Below are positions 29,696 through 37,933 of a stretch of DNA of 64,000 nt, piece after piece. Position 1 is the first letter of the stretch, and the number at the start of each line of letters is the position of its first letter. A program made the translations under genes and the position numbers. The DNA is from Stenotrophomonas sp. SAU14A_NAIMI4_8 (GTDB lineage Bacteria; Pseudomonadota; Gammaproteobacteria; Xanthomonadales; Xanthomonadaceae): assembly GCF_003086695.1 (NCBI RefSeq), contig NZ_CP025999.1, forward strand, positions 4,044,344 through 4,108,343, read 5' to 3'. The notes under the pieces were generated by a model. The model saw only the letters and a list, made by a program, of their open reading frames with translations, had not been told where the DNA came from and made no database searches.

Positions 29696-31876
29696 ATGTC
29701 CGCGCCCCATTCCCGCCTCAGTCGCCTGTGGGCCCATGAAAAGGCCAGCTACGGCCTGCGCGTCTTCATTGCCCTGACCACCGCGCTGGGCGTGTGCTGG
29801 CACATGGACGCACTGCCGGCCCTGCCCGGTGTGTTCCTGGGCATCATCGCCAGCGCCATCGCCGAAACCGATGACAACTGGTGGGGCCGCACCAAGGCGG
29901 TGCTGCTGTCGCTGCTGTGCTTCTGCATTGCCGCCGCGTCGGTCATCTGGCTGTTCCCGTGGCCGTGGCTGTTCATCGCCGCGCTGGCGCTGTCCACCTT
30001 CGGCCTGACCCTGCTGGGCGCGCTGGGCGAACGCTACGCCTCCATCGCCCAGGCCACGGTCACCCTGGCCATCTACACCATGATCGGGCTGGAGCAGCAC
30101 GGCGGCGCCGGCGATCTGCCACGCGCCCTGCATGCGGTCAGCCACCTGCTGGCCGGTGCGGTCTGGTATGGCCTGTTGTCCATTGTCTGGACCGCCCTGT
30201 TCGCCAACCGCCCGGTACGCGAACGCGTAGCCCGCCTGTACCAGGAACTGGGCCGCTACCTGCAGTTGAAGGCCGCGCTGTTCGAGCCGGTGCGTGAAGC
30301 GGACCTGCACCGTCGCCAGCTGGACCTGGCCGAGCAGAACCGCAGGGTGGTGGGCGCACTCAATGAAGCCAAGGCCGCGATCATGGCGCGCTTCGGCCGC
30401 TCCGGCCGCCCCGGGGTGAATTCCGGCTTGTACCTGCGCCTGTACTACATGGCCCAGGATTTCCATGAGCGTGCCAGCTCGTCGCACTACCCCTACGGCG
30501 CCCTGGTGGATGCGTTCTTCCACAGTGACGTGCTGTACCGCTGCCAGCGCCTGCTGGACCTGCAGGGCCAGGCCTGCGCACGGCTGGGCGAGGCGATCCG
30601 CCTGCGCCGGCCGTTCGTGTACGGGGAAAGCAACCAGCAGGCCGGGCGTGACCTGGCCGATGCCCTGGCCTACCTGCGCGACCAGCAGCGCCCGCAGTGG
30701 CAGCGCCTGCTGGGTTCGCTGGACCTGCTGGTGCACAACCTGCGCAGCATCGAACGCCGCCTGCTGGACGCCGAACGCTCCGAAGCCAGCCTGGACAACG
30801 TCGATACCCGCCTGCGCGACAGCAACCCCCATACCCTGCGCGAAATGGGCGTGCGCATCCGCCAGCAGCTCACCCCCGGTTCGGTGCTGTTCCGCCACGG
30901 CCTGCGCATGGCGCTGGCGCTGATTGCCGGCTTCCTGGCCATCCGCCTGTTCAATGCACAGAACGGCTCGTGGGTGCTGCTGACCATCGTGTTCGTGTGC
31001 CGGCCCAACTTCGGCGCCACCCGCCAGCGCCTGGCCCAGCGCATCGTCGGCACCCTGGCCGGCCTGGTGCTGACCTGGGCACTACTGCAGCTGTTCCCGC
31101 AGCTGCACGTGCAGTTGTTGATCGCCCTGCTGTCGGCCCTGCTGTTCTTCTTCACCCGCACCGACCGCTACCTGGTGGCCTCGGCGGCGATCACGGTGAT
31201 GGCGCTGACCTGCTTCAACCTGATCGGCGATGGCTTCGTGCTGATCGTGCCGCGCATGGTCGATACCCTGCTGGGTTGCGCCATCGCCGCCGCCGCGGCC
31301 TTCCTGATCCTGCCCGACTGGCAGGGGCGGCAGCTGCACAAGGTACTGGCGCGGGTGCTGGACACCGCCGCGCGCTATCTGGAATCGGTGCTGGGCCAGT
31401 ACCGCAGCGGCATGCGCGACGACTTGGCCTACCGCATTGCCCGCCGCGACATGCACAACGCCGATGCAGCGCTGTCCACGGCCTTGTCGAACATGCTGCG
31501 CGAACCCGGCCATGTGCGCCGCAACCTGGATGCCGGCTTCCGCTTCCTGGCACTGTCCAACACCCTGCTGGGCCACCTTTCCGCACTGGGCGCGCACCGC
31601 GACCAGGTGGACAGCTTCGCCGCCGACCCGCTGGCCCTGGCCGCCGGCGAACGCGTGCGCAAGGCGCTGGAACAGCTGGGCAGTGCGCTGGGCGCACGGC
31701 AGCCGGTCAGCGAAGACGACAACGACGCCGACCGCGCCGTGGCCGCCGAACTGGAACAGACCGACGACAGCATGGCGCCGAAGCTGCAGCTGATCCGCAC
31801 CCAGATGGCACTGGTGCTGCGCATGCTGCCGAAAATGCGCGCGGCGGCCAACGAAGCGGTGCGTGGCCTGACCTGA
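29696..31876 (+). CDS. FUSC-family inner-membrane transporter (YccS-like)
   Basis: This 726-residue protein has the two-cluster membrane layout of the fusaric-acid-resistance/YccS family: helices at about residues 20-150, a large cytoplasmic region, and a second helix group at about 395-520 (including MALALIAGFLAIRLF and GSWVLLTIVFVCRPNFGATRQR). The family is linked to efflux of aromatic acids and similar compounds. The N-terminal YccS/YhfK module and C-terminal FUSC signature are both present. No membrane-fusion partner lies next to it. The substrate is unknown. Confidence 0.88.
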   Translation: MSAPHSRLSRLWAHEKASYGLRVFIALTTALGVCWHMDALPALPGVFLGIIASAIAETDDNWWGRTKAVLLSLLCFCIAAASVIWLFPWPWLFIAALALSTFGLTLLGALGERYASIAQATVTLAIYTMIGLEQHGGAGDLPRALHAVSHLLAGAVWYGLLSIVWTALFANRPVRERVARLYQELGRYLQLKAALFEPVREADLHRRQLDLAEQNRRVVGALNEAKAAIMARFGRSGRPGVNSGLYLRLYYMAQDFHERASSSHYPYGALVDAFFHSDVLYRCQRLLDLQGQACARLGEAIRLRRPFVYGESNQQAGRDLADALAYLRDQQRPQWQRLLGSLDLLVHNLRSIERRLLDAERSEASLDNVDTRLRDSNPHTLREMGVRIRQQLTPGSVLFRHGLRMALALIAGFLAIRLFNAQNGSWVLLTIVFVCRPNFGATRQRLAQRIVGTLAGLVLTWALLQLFPQLHVQLLIALLSALLFFFTRTDRYLVASAAITVMALTCFNLIGDGFVLIVPRMVDTLLGCAIAAAAAFLILPDWQGRQLHKVLARVLDTAARYLESVLGQYRSGMRDDLAYRIARRDMHNADAALSTALSNMLREPGHVRRNLDAGFRFLALSNTLLGHLSALGAHRDQVDSFAADPLALAAGERVRKALEQLGSALGARQPVSEDDNDADRAVAAELEQTDDSMAPKLQLIRTQMALVLRMLPKMRAAANEAVRGLT

Positions 31877-31936
31877 TTCCGCCTGCAGGGGCGGAGGTGG
31901 TGCGGTGCCGTTGGCTGTGACGGTGCCGATGGCGGT

Positions 31937-31978
31937 GGGGATGGGGATGGGGATGGGGATGGGGATGGGGATGGGGAT
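31937..31978 (+). repeat. GGGGAT hexanucleotide repeat, seven copies
   Basis: Seven perfect GGGGAT units run in tandem, with degenerate units just upstream. They lie between the FUSC gene and a REP pair. Such a tract is prone to slippage. Confidence 0.92.
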
Positions 31979-31982
31979 GGCG

Positions 31983-32040
31983 GTAGAGTCGAGCTTGCTC
32001 GACTGCTCTGCCAACAGCAGTCGAGCAAGCTCGACTCTAC
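31983..32040. repeat. inverted pair of GTAG REPs
   Basis: Units at 31983-32006 (plus) and 32017-32040 (minus) of the GTAGAGTCGAGCTTGCTCGA type face each other. Confidence 0.9.
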
Positions 32041-32043
32041 GCA

Positions 32044-32218
32044 GCGCAGCATCGCGGCATCATTCGTCCCGACATCGCGCAGCATCGCGGCATCGTTCGG
32101 CCCGGGCATCGCGCATCATCGCGGCATCGTTCGACCCGGGCATCGCGCAGCATCACAGCATCGTTCGGTCCGCCATCGCGGCAGCATCGCGGCATCGTCC
32201 GGCCCGGTGCCAGGCATC
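32044..32218. repeat. 33/34-bp tandem repeat, about five copies
   Basis: Units begin GCGCAGCATCGCGGCATC and start at 32044, 32077, 32111, 32145 and 32178; the last is longer and eroded. Units differ by a few bases. The array ends about 90 bases before the MFS-acyltransferase start, so it may affect that promoter. Confidence 0.85.
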
Positions 32219-32309
32219 GTTCGGATGGAGCGCCACCACTGCGTGTCCCGCCGCCCCGCACCCGCCGTGCAGGCAGGAATGCTAGGCTGCGGCGGTCCAA
32301 GGAGGTTCC

Positions 32310-34199
32310 ATGTCCGGCCACAACCAGTTCGCCCTGCTGCGCCAGCGCCGCTTCCTGCCGTTCTTCATCGTGCAGGCGCTCGGTGCCTTCAACGACAACG
32401 TCTACCGGCAAGCGATCATCGGCCTGCTGTTCTACCTGGGCGTATCGGAAGAGCAGCGTTCGCTCTACACCACGCTGGCGCCGGCCATCTTCATCCTGCC
32501 CTACTTCCTGTTTTCAGCCCTTGCCGGCCAGATCGCCGACAAACTGGAAAAATCGCGCCTGATCGTGATCACCACCACCATGGAGATCGTGATCATGTCG
32601 ATGGCGGCGGTCGGCTTCCTGACCGAAAGCCTGCCGTTCCTGCTGGTGGCACTGTTCTGCACCGGCATGCAGTCCACCCTGTTCGGCCCGGTGAAGTACT
32701 CGGTGCTGCCGGCCGTGCTGAAGCCCGAAGAGCTGACCGGCGGCAATGGCCTGGTGGAGATGGGCACCTCCATCTCGATCCTGTCGGGCATGATCCTGGG
32801 CGGCGCGGTGTTCCTGCTGGCCGGCAGCCAGGGTCCGATCGTGGCGGCCACGGCGGTCATCGCGCTGGCGGTATGCGGCAACATCGCCGCACGCATGATC
32901 CCCAAGGTCGATGCCGGCGACCCGGACCTGAAGATCAACTGGAACCCGTTGCCGGAATCGTTGGTCGTGCTGCGCATGGCACGGCAGCAGAAGGCGGTGC
33001 GCAACGCGATCCTGGGCGTGTCCTGGTTCTGGTTCGTCGGCACCGTGCTGACCTCGCAGCTGCCCAACTACGCACTGGCCAACCTGGGCGGCGAACCGAA
33101 GCTGTACCTGTTCGCGCTGGCCCTGTTCTCGGTCGGCACCGGCGTCGGCTCGCTGCTGTGCGAAAAGCTGTCCGCGCGCACCGTTGAAATCGGCCTGGTG
33201 CCGCTGGGCGCCTTCGGCATGACCGCCTTCCTGCTCGATCTGTACTTCGCCCGCCCGGGCGAGGCCACGGTGCACGGCATGGGCATCCTGGCCTTCCTGC
33301 AGCAGGCCGGCAGCGTGCGCATCGTCGTCGATCTTGTCGGTATCGGCCTGTTCACCGGCGTGTTCGTGGTGCCGCTGTTCGCGCTCATCCAGAGCCGCAC
33401 CCCGAAGGCGCAGATGTCGCGCGTGTTCGCCGCACTGAACATCCAGAATTCCGGTTTCATCGTCGGCGCCGCCCTGATTTCACTGGCCGCGCGCGAATGG
33501 CTGCACTGGACCATCCCGCAGTTGTTCCTGGCACTGGCCATCGCCAATGCCGTGGTGGCGATCTACATCTTCACCATCGTCCCCGAATTCCTGATGCGCT
33601 TCCTGAGCTGGGTGATGGTGCGCACGCTGTACCGGCTGCGCCCGCATGGCATTGAAGCCAACGTGCCCGACGAAGGCGCCGCGCTGCTGGTCTGCAACCA
33701 TGTCAGCTACATGGATGCGCTGATCCTGTCGGCGACGATTCCGCGCCCGGTGCGCTTCGTCATGTACTACCGCATCTTCAACATCCCGGTGATGCGTTGG
33801 ATCTTCCGCACCGCCAAGGCGATCCCGATTGCCGGCGCACGCGAAGACCCGGCCTTGATGCAGCGCGCGTTCGACGAAGTGGATGCCGCGTTGGCCGAGG
33901 GCGAACTGGTCTGCATCTTCCCCGAAGGCGCACTGACCCGCGATGGCGAGATGGCGCCGTTCAAATCGGGCGTGGAGAAGATCCTGGAGCGCAGGCCGGT
34001 GCCGGTGGTGCCCATGGCCCTGCGCGGCATGTGGTCGAGCATGTGGAGCCGGCGCGATACCCGCCTGGGCCGCATGCGCGTTCCGCGCCGCTTCCGCGCC
34101 ACCGTGGAAGTGGTCGCCGCACCCGCCGTGGACGGCCAGCGTACCGATGCGGCCGCGCTGGAAACGCAGGTGCGAAGCCTGCGCGGCGACAACGCCTGA
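32310..34199 (+). CDS. MFS transporter-PlsC acyltransferase fusion
   Basis: This 629-residue protein joins an LplT-like MFS lysophospholipid transporter (about 1-410, starting RRFLPFFIVQALGAFNDNVYRQ) to a PlsC-type glycerolipid acyltransferase. The acyltransferase motif HX4D is H464-VSYM-D469, and FPEG is at 537-540. In E. coli LplT and Aas do this as separate proteins, and Aas also carries an acyl-ACP synthetase domain. That domain is absent here, so the acyl donor must come from elsewhere. The role is probably uptake and re-acylation of lysophospholipids at the inner membrane. The ATG follows AAGGAGG. The gene stands alone. Confidence 0.88.
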   Translation: MSGHNQFALLRQRRFLPFFIVQALGAFNDNVYRQAIIGLLFYLGVSEEQRSLYTTLAPAIFILPYFLFSALAGQIADKLEKSRLIVITTTMEIVIMSMAAVGFLTESLPFLLVALFCTGMQSTLFGPVKYSVLPAVLKPEELTGGNGLVEMGTSISILSGMILGGAVFLLAGSQGPIVAATAVIALAVCGNIAARMIPKVDAGDPDLKINWNPLPESLVVLRMARQQKAVRNAILGVSWFWFVGTVLTSQLPNYALANLGGEPKLYLFALALFSVGTGVGSLLCEKLSARTVEIGLVPLGAFGMTAFLLDLYFARPGEATVHGMGILAFLQQAGSVRIVVDLVGIGLFTGVFVVPLFALIQSRTPKAQMSRVFAALNIQNSGFIVGAALISLAAREWLHWTIPQLFLALAIANAVVAIYIFTIVPEFLMRFLSWVMVRTLYRLRPHGIEANVPDEGAALLVCNHVSYMDALILSATIPRPVRFVMYYRIFNIPVMRWIFRTAKAIPIAGAREDPALMQRAFDEVDAALAEGELVCIFPEGALTRDGEMAPFKSGVEKILERRPVPVVPMALRGMWSSMWSRRDTRLGRMRVPRRFRATVEVVAAPAVDGQRTDAAALETQVRSLRGDNA

Positions 34200-34374
34200 C
34201 GCAGCTGACACGGGGCGCAGCGTGCCCCGTTACGTCGACTGGACACCCGCCGAGCCCCCCTTGGCGGGCATGTAAACGCATACATGAAGCCCGCGTTGCG
34301 GTAGATTACGCACCCACAGGGGGGAGGTTCGGCCTGTCCGCGACAGACCGACCGCCAAGGAATGGAGTCTTGCT

Positions 34375-34662
34375 TTGAATCAACCGCCACCTATCGAGCG
34401 TCCGGTGTACATCCCCAACCATCTGGTCTGGGCGATCGTGACCACGCTGTTCTGCTGCCTGCCGCTGGGGGTGGTGTCGATTGTCTATGCGTCCCAGGTG
34501 GACGGCCGCCGCGCGGCCGGTGATCTGCCGGGGGCCTTCAGTGCGTCGCGCAAGGCGGGCTGGTGGGCGGTGGCTTCGGCCGTCGCACTGCCGGTCCTGT
34601 TGCTGTTGTGGTTCGGGCTGTTCGGCGGCTTGGCCGCGCTGGGCGCTCTTTCCGACCTTTGA
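34375..34662 (+). CDS. CD225/dispanin-family membrane protein 1
   Basis: This 95-residue protein has the CD225 pattern: NHLVWAIVTTLFCCLPLGVVSIVYASQV (about 15-42) forms the first membrane-associated helix with its CC pair, followed by an acidic/basic loop and a second helix (about 65-90). The start is TTG at 34375 after AAGGAATGGAG; no in-frame ATG fits. It is followed 32 bases later by a paralogue. The family includes eukaryotic IFITM proteins, but bacterial roles are undefined. Confidence 0.85.
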   Translation: MNQPPPIERPVYIPNHLVWAIVTTLFCCLPLGVVSIVYASQVDGRRAAGDLPGAFSASRKAGWWAVASAVALPVLLLLWFGLFGGLAALGALSDL

Positions 34663-34694
34663 TTCACACCACCACCCATCGAGGAGCTTGAACC

Positions 34695-34967
34695 ATGAAC
34701 ACCACCACCCCGCAGGTCCCCAACAATCTGGTCTGGGCCATCCTGTCGACCCTGTTCTGCTGCCTGCCGGCCGGCATCGTGTCGATCGTCTACGCCGCCC
34801 AGGTCAACGGCAAGCTGGCCGCTGGCGACATCGCCGGTGCCCGTGAGTCGTCGGAAAAGGCCAAGAAGTGGGCCATCTGGTCGGCCATCGCCGCTGTCGT
34901 GGTCGGTATCCTGTACGGCATCCTGATCGCCGTGGTCGGCGTGATGGGCGGCGGCAGCAGCTACTGA
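34695..34967 (+). CDS. CD225/dispanin-family membrane protein 2
   Basis: This 90-residue paralogue of the preceding protein has NNLVWAILSTLFCCLPAGIVSIVYAAQVNGK at the N-terminus and a second helix near 55-80. A GAGGAGCTTGAACC precedes the ATG. The pair arose by tandem duplication, followed by divergence in the C-terminal half. It is probably co-transcribed with the first. The role at the membrane is unknown. Confidence 0.88.
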   Translation: MNTTTPQVPNNLVWAILSTLFCCLPAGIVSIVYAAQVNGKLAAGDIAGARESSEKAKKWAIWSAIAAVVVGILYGILIAVVGVMGGGSSY

Positions 34968-34977
34968 TGCACCCTGC

Positions 34978-35002
34978 GGGATCCGGCTCCGCGCCGGATC
35001 CC
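34978..35002. terminator. hairpin between CD225 pair and DUF2752 gene
   Basis: GGGATCCGGC (34978-34987) pairs with GCCGGATCCC (34993-35002) around TCCGC. Only a weak T tract follows, so it may attenuate rather than stop transcription. Confidence 0.5.
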
Positions 35003-35010
35003 GTTGTCGC

Positions 35011-35436
35011 ATGTCCGTCCTTCCCGCACGTTCCCGACTGGCCCGCTGGGCCCCACTGCTGGCCGCTTCCGGCCTGGCCGCGGGTGCCGCCGTGGTGCTG
35101 CGCCACGTCAATCCCTATGTCTCGGGCAATCCACTGCCCGGCTGCCCGCTGTATGCACTGACCGGGCTGTACTGCCCCGGCTGCGGCAGCACGCGCTGCC
35201 TGTACTCGCTGGTCCACTTCGACCTGCCCGGCGCGATGGCGATGAATCCGCTGCTGGTCATCAGCCTGCCGTTCCTGTTCCTGATGCTGCTCAACAGCGC
35301 CGGCATCCGTCCACGCGTGCTGGACCCGCTGATGCGGGTGCTGGCCAACCCGATGTTCTGGCTATGGCTGCTGCCGGGCTACGCGCTGCTGCGCAACCTG
35401 CCCTGGGCCCCCTTCACCGCCCTGGCCCCGGTCTAG
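35011..35436 (+). CDS. DUF2752 membrane protein
   Basis: This 141-residue protein carries the DUF2752 signature GLYCPGCGSTRCLYSLVHFD (about residues 51-70), with cysteines spaced as a possible metal or redox site. Three hydrophobic helices lie at about 13-30, 80-96 and 110-130. DUF2752 genes are often found beside CD225 genes, as here. Function is unknown. Confidence 0.85.
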   Translation: MSVLPARSRLARWAPLLAASGLAAGAAVVLRHVNPYVSGNPLPGCPLYALTGLYCPGCGSTRCLYSLVHFDLPGAMAMNPLLVISLPFLFLMLLNSAGIRPRVLDPLMRVLANPMFWLWLLPGYALLRNLPWAPFTALAPV

Positions 35437-35491
35437 GGTTCAAGCCAACGGCGCAGCCCCTCGTGGTGGGGCGTTTGGCGATCATGAGGTT

Positions 35492-35608
35492 GGCCGGATG
35501 CGATGGGCTTGCGGGGGACGCCGTAAACCCATCCATGGGGGCTTAGCCGCGCCATCCATGGCGCGGATACCCCCGCAAGCCCATCGCACCCGGCCACGGA
35601 CAGTTTCC
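35492..35608 (+). repeat. 117-bp structured palindromic element, copy 3
   Basis: The arms at 35492-35517 and 35570-35595 pair at 25 of 26 positions. The 52-base core begins ACGCCGTAAACCCATCCATG and includes stems CGCGC/GCGCG around CATCCATG. GACAGTTTCC lies at 35599-35608. See copies at 17617 and 17908. Confidence 0.8.
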
Positions 35609-35633
35609 GTGCGCGTCCACCACGGAAAAGAAA

Positions 35634-35819
35634 AGAAGATCAAAAGCCACAGCGGGTCGCTGCGCTCGGTATCCACGCATGGCGTGGATCTACTGTGTCG
35701 ACCAAGGTCGACACCTACCAACGGCTGCAAAGAAGATCAAAAGCCACAGCGGGTCGCTGCGCTCGGTATCCACGCATGGCGTGGATCTACTGTGTCGACC
35801 AAGGTCGACACCTACCAAC
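35634..35819 (+). repeat. 89-base direct repeat, two copies
   Basis: 35634-35722 and 35731-35819 are near identical with a 97-base period. Each contains a GTAGATCCACGCCATGCGTG palindrome (reversed) and a GTCGACCAAGGTCGAC palindrome. Confidence 0.88.
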
Positions 35820-35900
35820 AGCCGGGCGTTCGAACAGTCGTCGATACCCACAGCCGCTCCTGCCCACCCACACCGCCCCGCCATCCCTCAGAAATCCCGT

Positions 35901-35955
35901 TTTTGACGTTGCCGTTGCCGTTGACGTTAGCGGGTGCAGGGCTGCAAGCCCTGCC
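35901..35955. repeat. GACGTT-type hexamers plus GCAGGGCT palindrome
   Basis: This matches the block at 18054-18102, with one more hexamer. It ends 7 bases before the stop of the minus-strand gene at 35963. Confidence 0.7.
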
Positions 35956-35962
35956 CGAACAC

Positions 35963-36850
35963 CTACGTTACCCAGCCGGCAATCACCAGCAGGGCCAGCA
36001 CCGCCAGCCACAGCAGCAGCATGCGCCACACCAGACTCATCGCATCGCGCAGGTCCGGCAGCCGCTGCCACACCGGCAACAGCCCCGCTTCGGTGTAATC
36101 GTGCGCGTCCTCGCGCAGCTCTGCGTTCACGCTGGCTCGCGCAACCGCGCCCAGGAAACCGATGCCGCCGGCCAGCCGCTCGCCATGGGCCTGCCGCCAG
36201 GCCTTCCACGCGGTATCGAAGTTGCCCACCAGCGCCATCGAAAACGCCATCAGTTGGGCCACCGGCCACTCAATCCACGACAGCACGCGCTGCGCCAAGG
36301 CCAGCGGTTCCACCGGCACCCGCGCCCGCATCGGGCTCTCGGCCATCAGCGCCAACAGTCGGTAGGCCAACGCCCCGACCGGGCCCAGCAACAGGAACCA
36401 GAACAGCACCGCGAACCAGCGCCGCAGTGCATTCAACACGGTCGCTTCCACCAGCGACGGAACATCCTCGCGCAGGCTGCCACCAGCGGCCTGCAGGTGC
36501 CGCACCGCCGCCTGGCGGGCACTGGCCTCGTCGGCATCGATCACCGCTTCAACATCACGGTCCAGATCGCGCGGGCCCCAGCACCAGGCCAGCACCGCCA
36601 CGCCCAGCAACAGCGCGGGCAGCCCGAACAGCACCCCGCTCAGCAGCCACACCAGCAGCCCCATCAGCAGCAGCGGCGGCAGCAATGCCACCACCACCCC
36701 GACCGGCCCCTGCCAGGCCCGCCCGCCATGCGCGTCCAACCAGCCCAGCCAGCGCCGGAAACCCTCGAAACGGCGCAGTGAAGCGGCAGCGGCCGGGGCA
36801 ACATGGCCCAGGGCCAGCGCCACCAGCACGGCAACCAGGGTGGTGAACAT
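35963..36850 (-). CDS. ampE: AmpE-like membrane protein
   Basis: This 295-residue protein matches the AmpE/CobD-like family, described as a modulator near AmpD in beta-lactamase regulation. The N-terminus MFTTLVAVLVALALGHVAP and the central RARVPVEPLALAQRVLSWIEWPVAQLMAF region fit. Four to five hydrophobic helices are visible (about 1-20, 45-85, 135-155, 275-293). The ATG at 36850 is chosen for the GGGAGACC upstream. No ampD is adjacent. The role in beta-lactam response here is inferred from family only. Confidence 0.78.
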   Translation of the reverse strand: MFTTLVAVLVALALGHVAPAAAASLRRFEGFRRWLGWLDAHGGRAWQGPVGVVVALLPPLLLMGLLVWLLSGVLFGLPALLLGVAVLAWCWGPRDLDRDVEAVIDADEASARQAAVRHLQAAGGSLREDVPSLVEATVLNALRRWFAVLFWFLLLGPVGALAYRLLALMAESPMRARVPVEPLALAQRVLSWIEWPVAQLMAFSMALVGNFDTAWKAWRQAHGERLAGGIGFLGAVARASVNAELREDAHDYTEAGLLPVWQRLPDLRDAMSLVWRMLLLWLAVLALLVIAGWVT

Positions 36851-36961
36851 GGCGGGTCTCCCGATGAACAAGCGTTCGGCGCCGCTACCTTACCTGCCGC
36901 AGCCGCGCCTTCAGCGACGGATTCCACTGTAACCCGTCGCGTGTTCAGGTGGCGGCAATGC

Positions 36962-37867
36962 TCAGCCGCGCTGCTGTCGGTACCAGTGTTCGATCAGGCC
37001 ACGCGAGATCGAGATCGGCGGCGAAAGACGGATGCCCTGGCCGTCGTCTTCCACGTCGCGCGCCAGTGCCGCGCCCACTTCATCGACCGTGAACCAGCGC
37101 GCATCCTCCAGCTCGCCATCCACGGTGGGCACATCGTCGTGCGCCTGCGCGCGGAAGCCAACCATCAGCGCGCCGGGGAACGGCCACGGTTGCGAGCCCA
37201 GGTACTGCGCGGCGATCACGCGCACCTTGCTCTCCTCGTGCACTTCACGGGCCACGGTCTGTTCAAACGTTTCGCCCGGCTCGACGAACCCGGCCAGCAC
37301 CGAATAGCGGCGCGGCGCCCAGTTGGCCTGCCGACCCAGCAGCAGCCGGCCCTGGTTTTCCACGGCCACGATCACCGCCGGGTCCACCCGTGGGTAGTGT
37401 TCGGTGGCGCACTGCGGGCAACGGCCGACGAAGCCACCGCGGGCGAAGGCCACCGCACTGCCGCAGACACCGCAGAAGCGCGTGCGCGACTGCCAGTACG
37501 ACATGCCGCGCGCGTAGCTGAAGGCCGTGGCATCGGCCACCGTCCACAACAACGCCGCCTGTCGCAGGTCCAGCCGCCGCGGCGCGGTCACGCTGACCTG
37601 CGCGGCATCCACGCCGAACCACGCCTGGCCCTCGCGCAGGCCAAGGAAGATCGCCGCACCCGGCCCGCCGCCCAGTGCGGCGCCGGTCAGCGCCAGGGGC
37701 TGGTCATCCTCATCGGTGAAGGCCGTGCCGTCCTGGTCCAGCACAAGAATGCGCGCATCCGGCCACAGGCGCGCCAGTGCATCGGCATCGGCGCGCAGGG
37801 CATCGGCGCGCTCCAGCGGTTCGTCCACGAAGGCGAAACCGGAAAGCGGCGAAGGAGTCGTAAGCAT
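36962..37867 (-). CDS. nudC: NAD-capped RNA hydrolase / NADH pyrophosphatase
   Basis: This 301-residue Nudix enzyme hydrolyses NADH and removes NAD caps from RNA. A zinc ribbon is formed by C132, C135, C150 and C153. The Nudix box covers GFVEPGETFEQTVAREVHEE (193-212) and continues to about 215. The NudC-specific SQPWPFPGALM follows at 225-235. The length is slightly above E. coli NudC (257) because of a longer N-terminal domain. It is followed by ampE on the same strand. Confidence 0.95.
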   Translation of the reverse strand: MLTTPSPLSGFAFVDEPLERADALRADADALARLWPDARILVLDQDGTAFTDEDDQPLALTGAALGGGPGAAIFLGLREGQAWFGVDAAQVSVTAPRRLDLRQAALLWTVADATAFSYARGMSYWQSRTRFCGVCGSAVAFARGGFVGRCPQCATEHYPRVDPAVIVAVENQGRLLLGRQANWAPRRYSVLAGFVEPGETFEQTVAREVHEESKVRVIAAQYLGSQPWPFPGALMVGFRAQAHDDVPTVDGELEDARWFTVDEVGAALARDVEDDGQGIRLSPPISISRGLIEHWYRQQRG

Positions 37868-37933
37868 TCCACAAGCCTGCCGCCATTCGCCGCAGGTGGC
37901 AAGGTCGGCGTTACCCGCCGCGCGTGCCGGTGG

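Larger units (their letters stand above)
35437..35962. other. repeat-filled spacer, module copy 2
   Basis: This 526-base gap has no supported gene. It repeats the blocks of 17518-18110: GCCAACGGCGCAGCCCCTCG at 35445, structured element 3, a CCACCACGGAAAAG/ATCAAAAGCC stretch, GTCGACCAAGGTCGACACCT palindromes, and the GACGTT/GCAGGGCT end block. It also has an internal 89-base duplication. It lies between two convergent genes. Confidence 0.75.

Noticed and set aside
32044-32218. CRISPR array
   Set aside because: The units abut without spacers and vary among themselves, so this is a minisatellite.
31905-32285. Small frame over the hexamer and REP tract
   Set aside because: It starts in the GGGGAT repeat and translates repeats only.
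35634-35819. CRISPR-like repeat pair
   Set aside because: There are only two copies, 89 bases long with 8 bases between them; the units contain REP palindromes and no spacers or cas genes are present.
35498-36846. Plus-strand frames of 383-427 codons across the spacer and ampE
   Set aside because: They run through repeats and antisense to ampE and have proline/arginine/glutamine-biased composition without domains.
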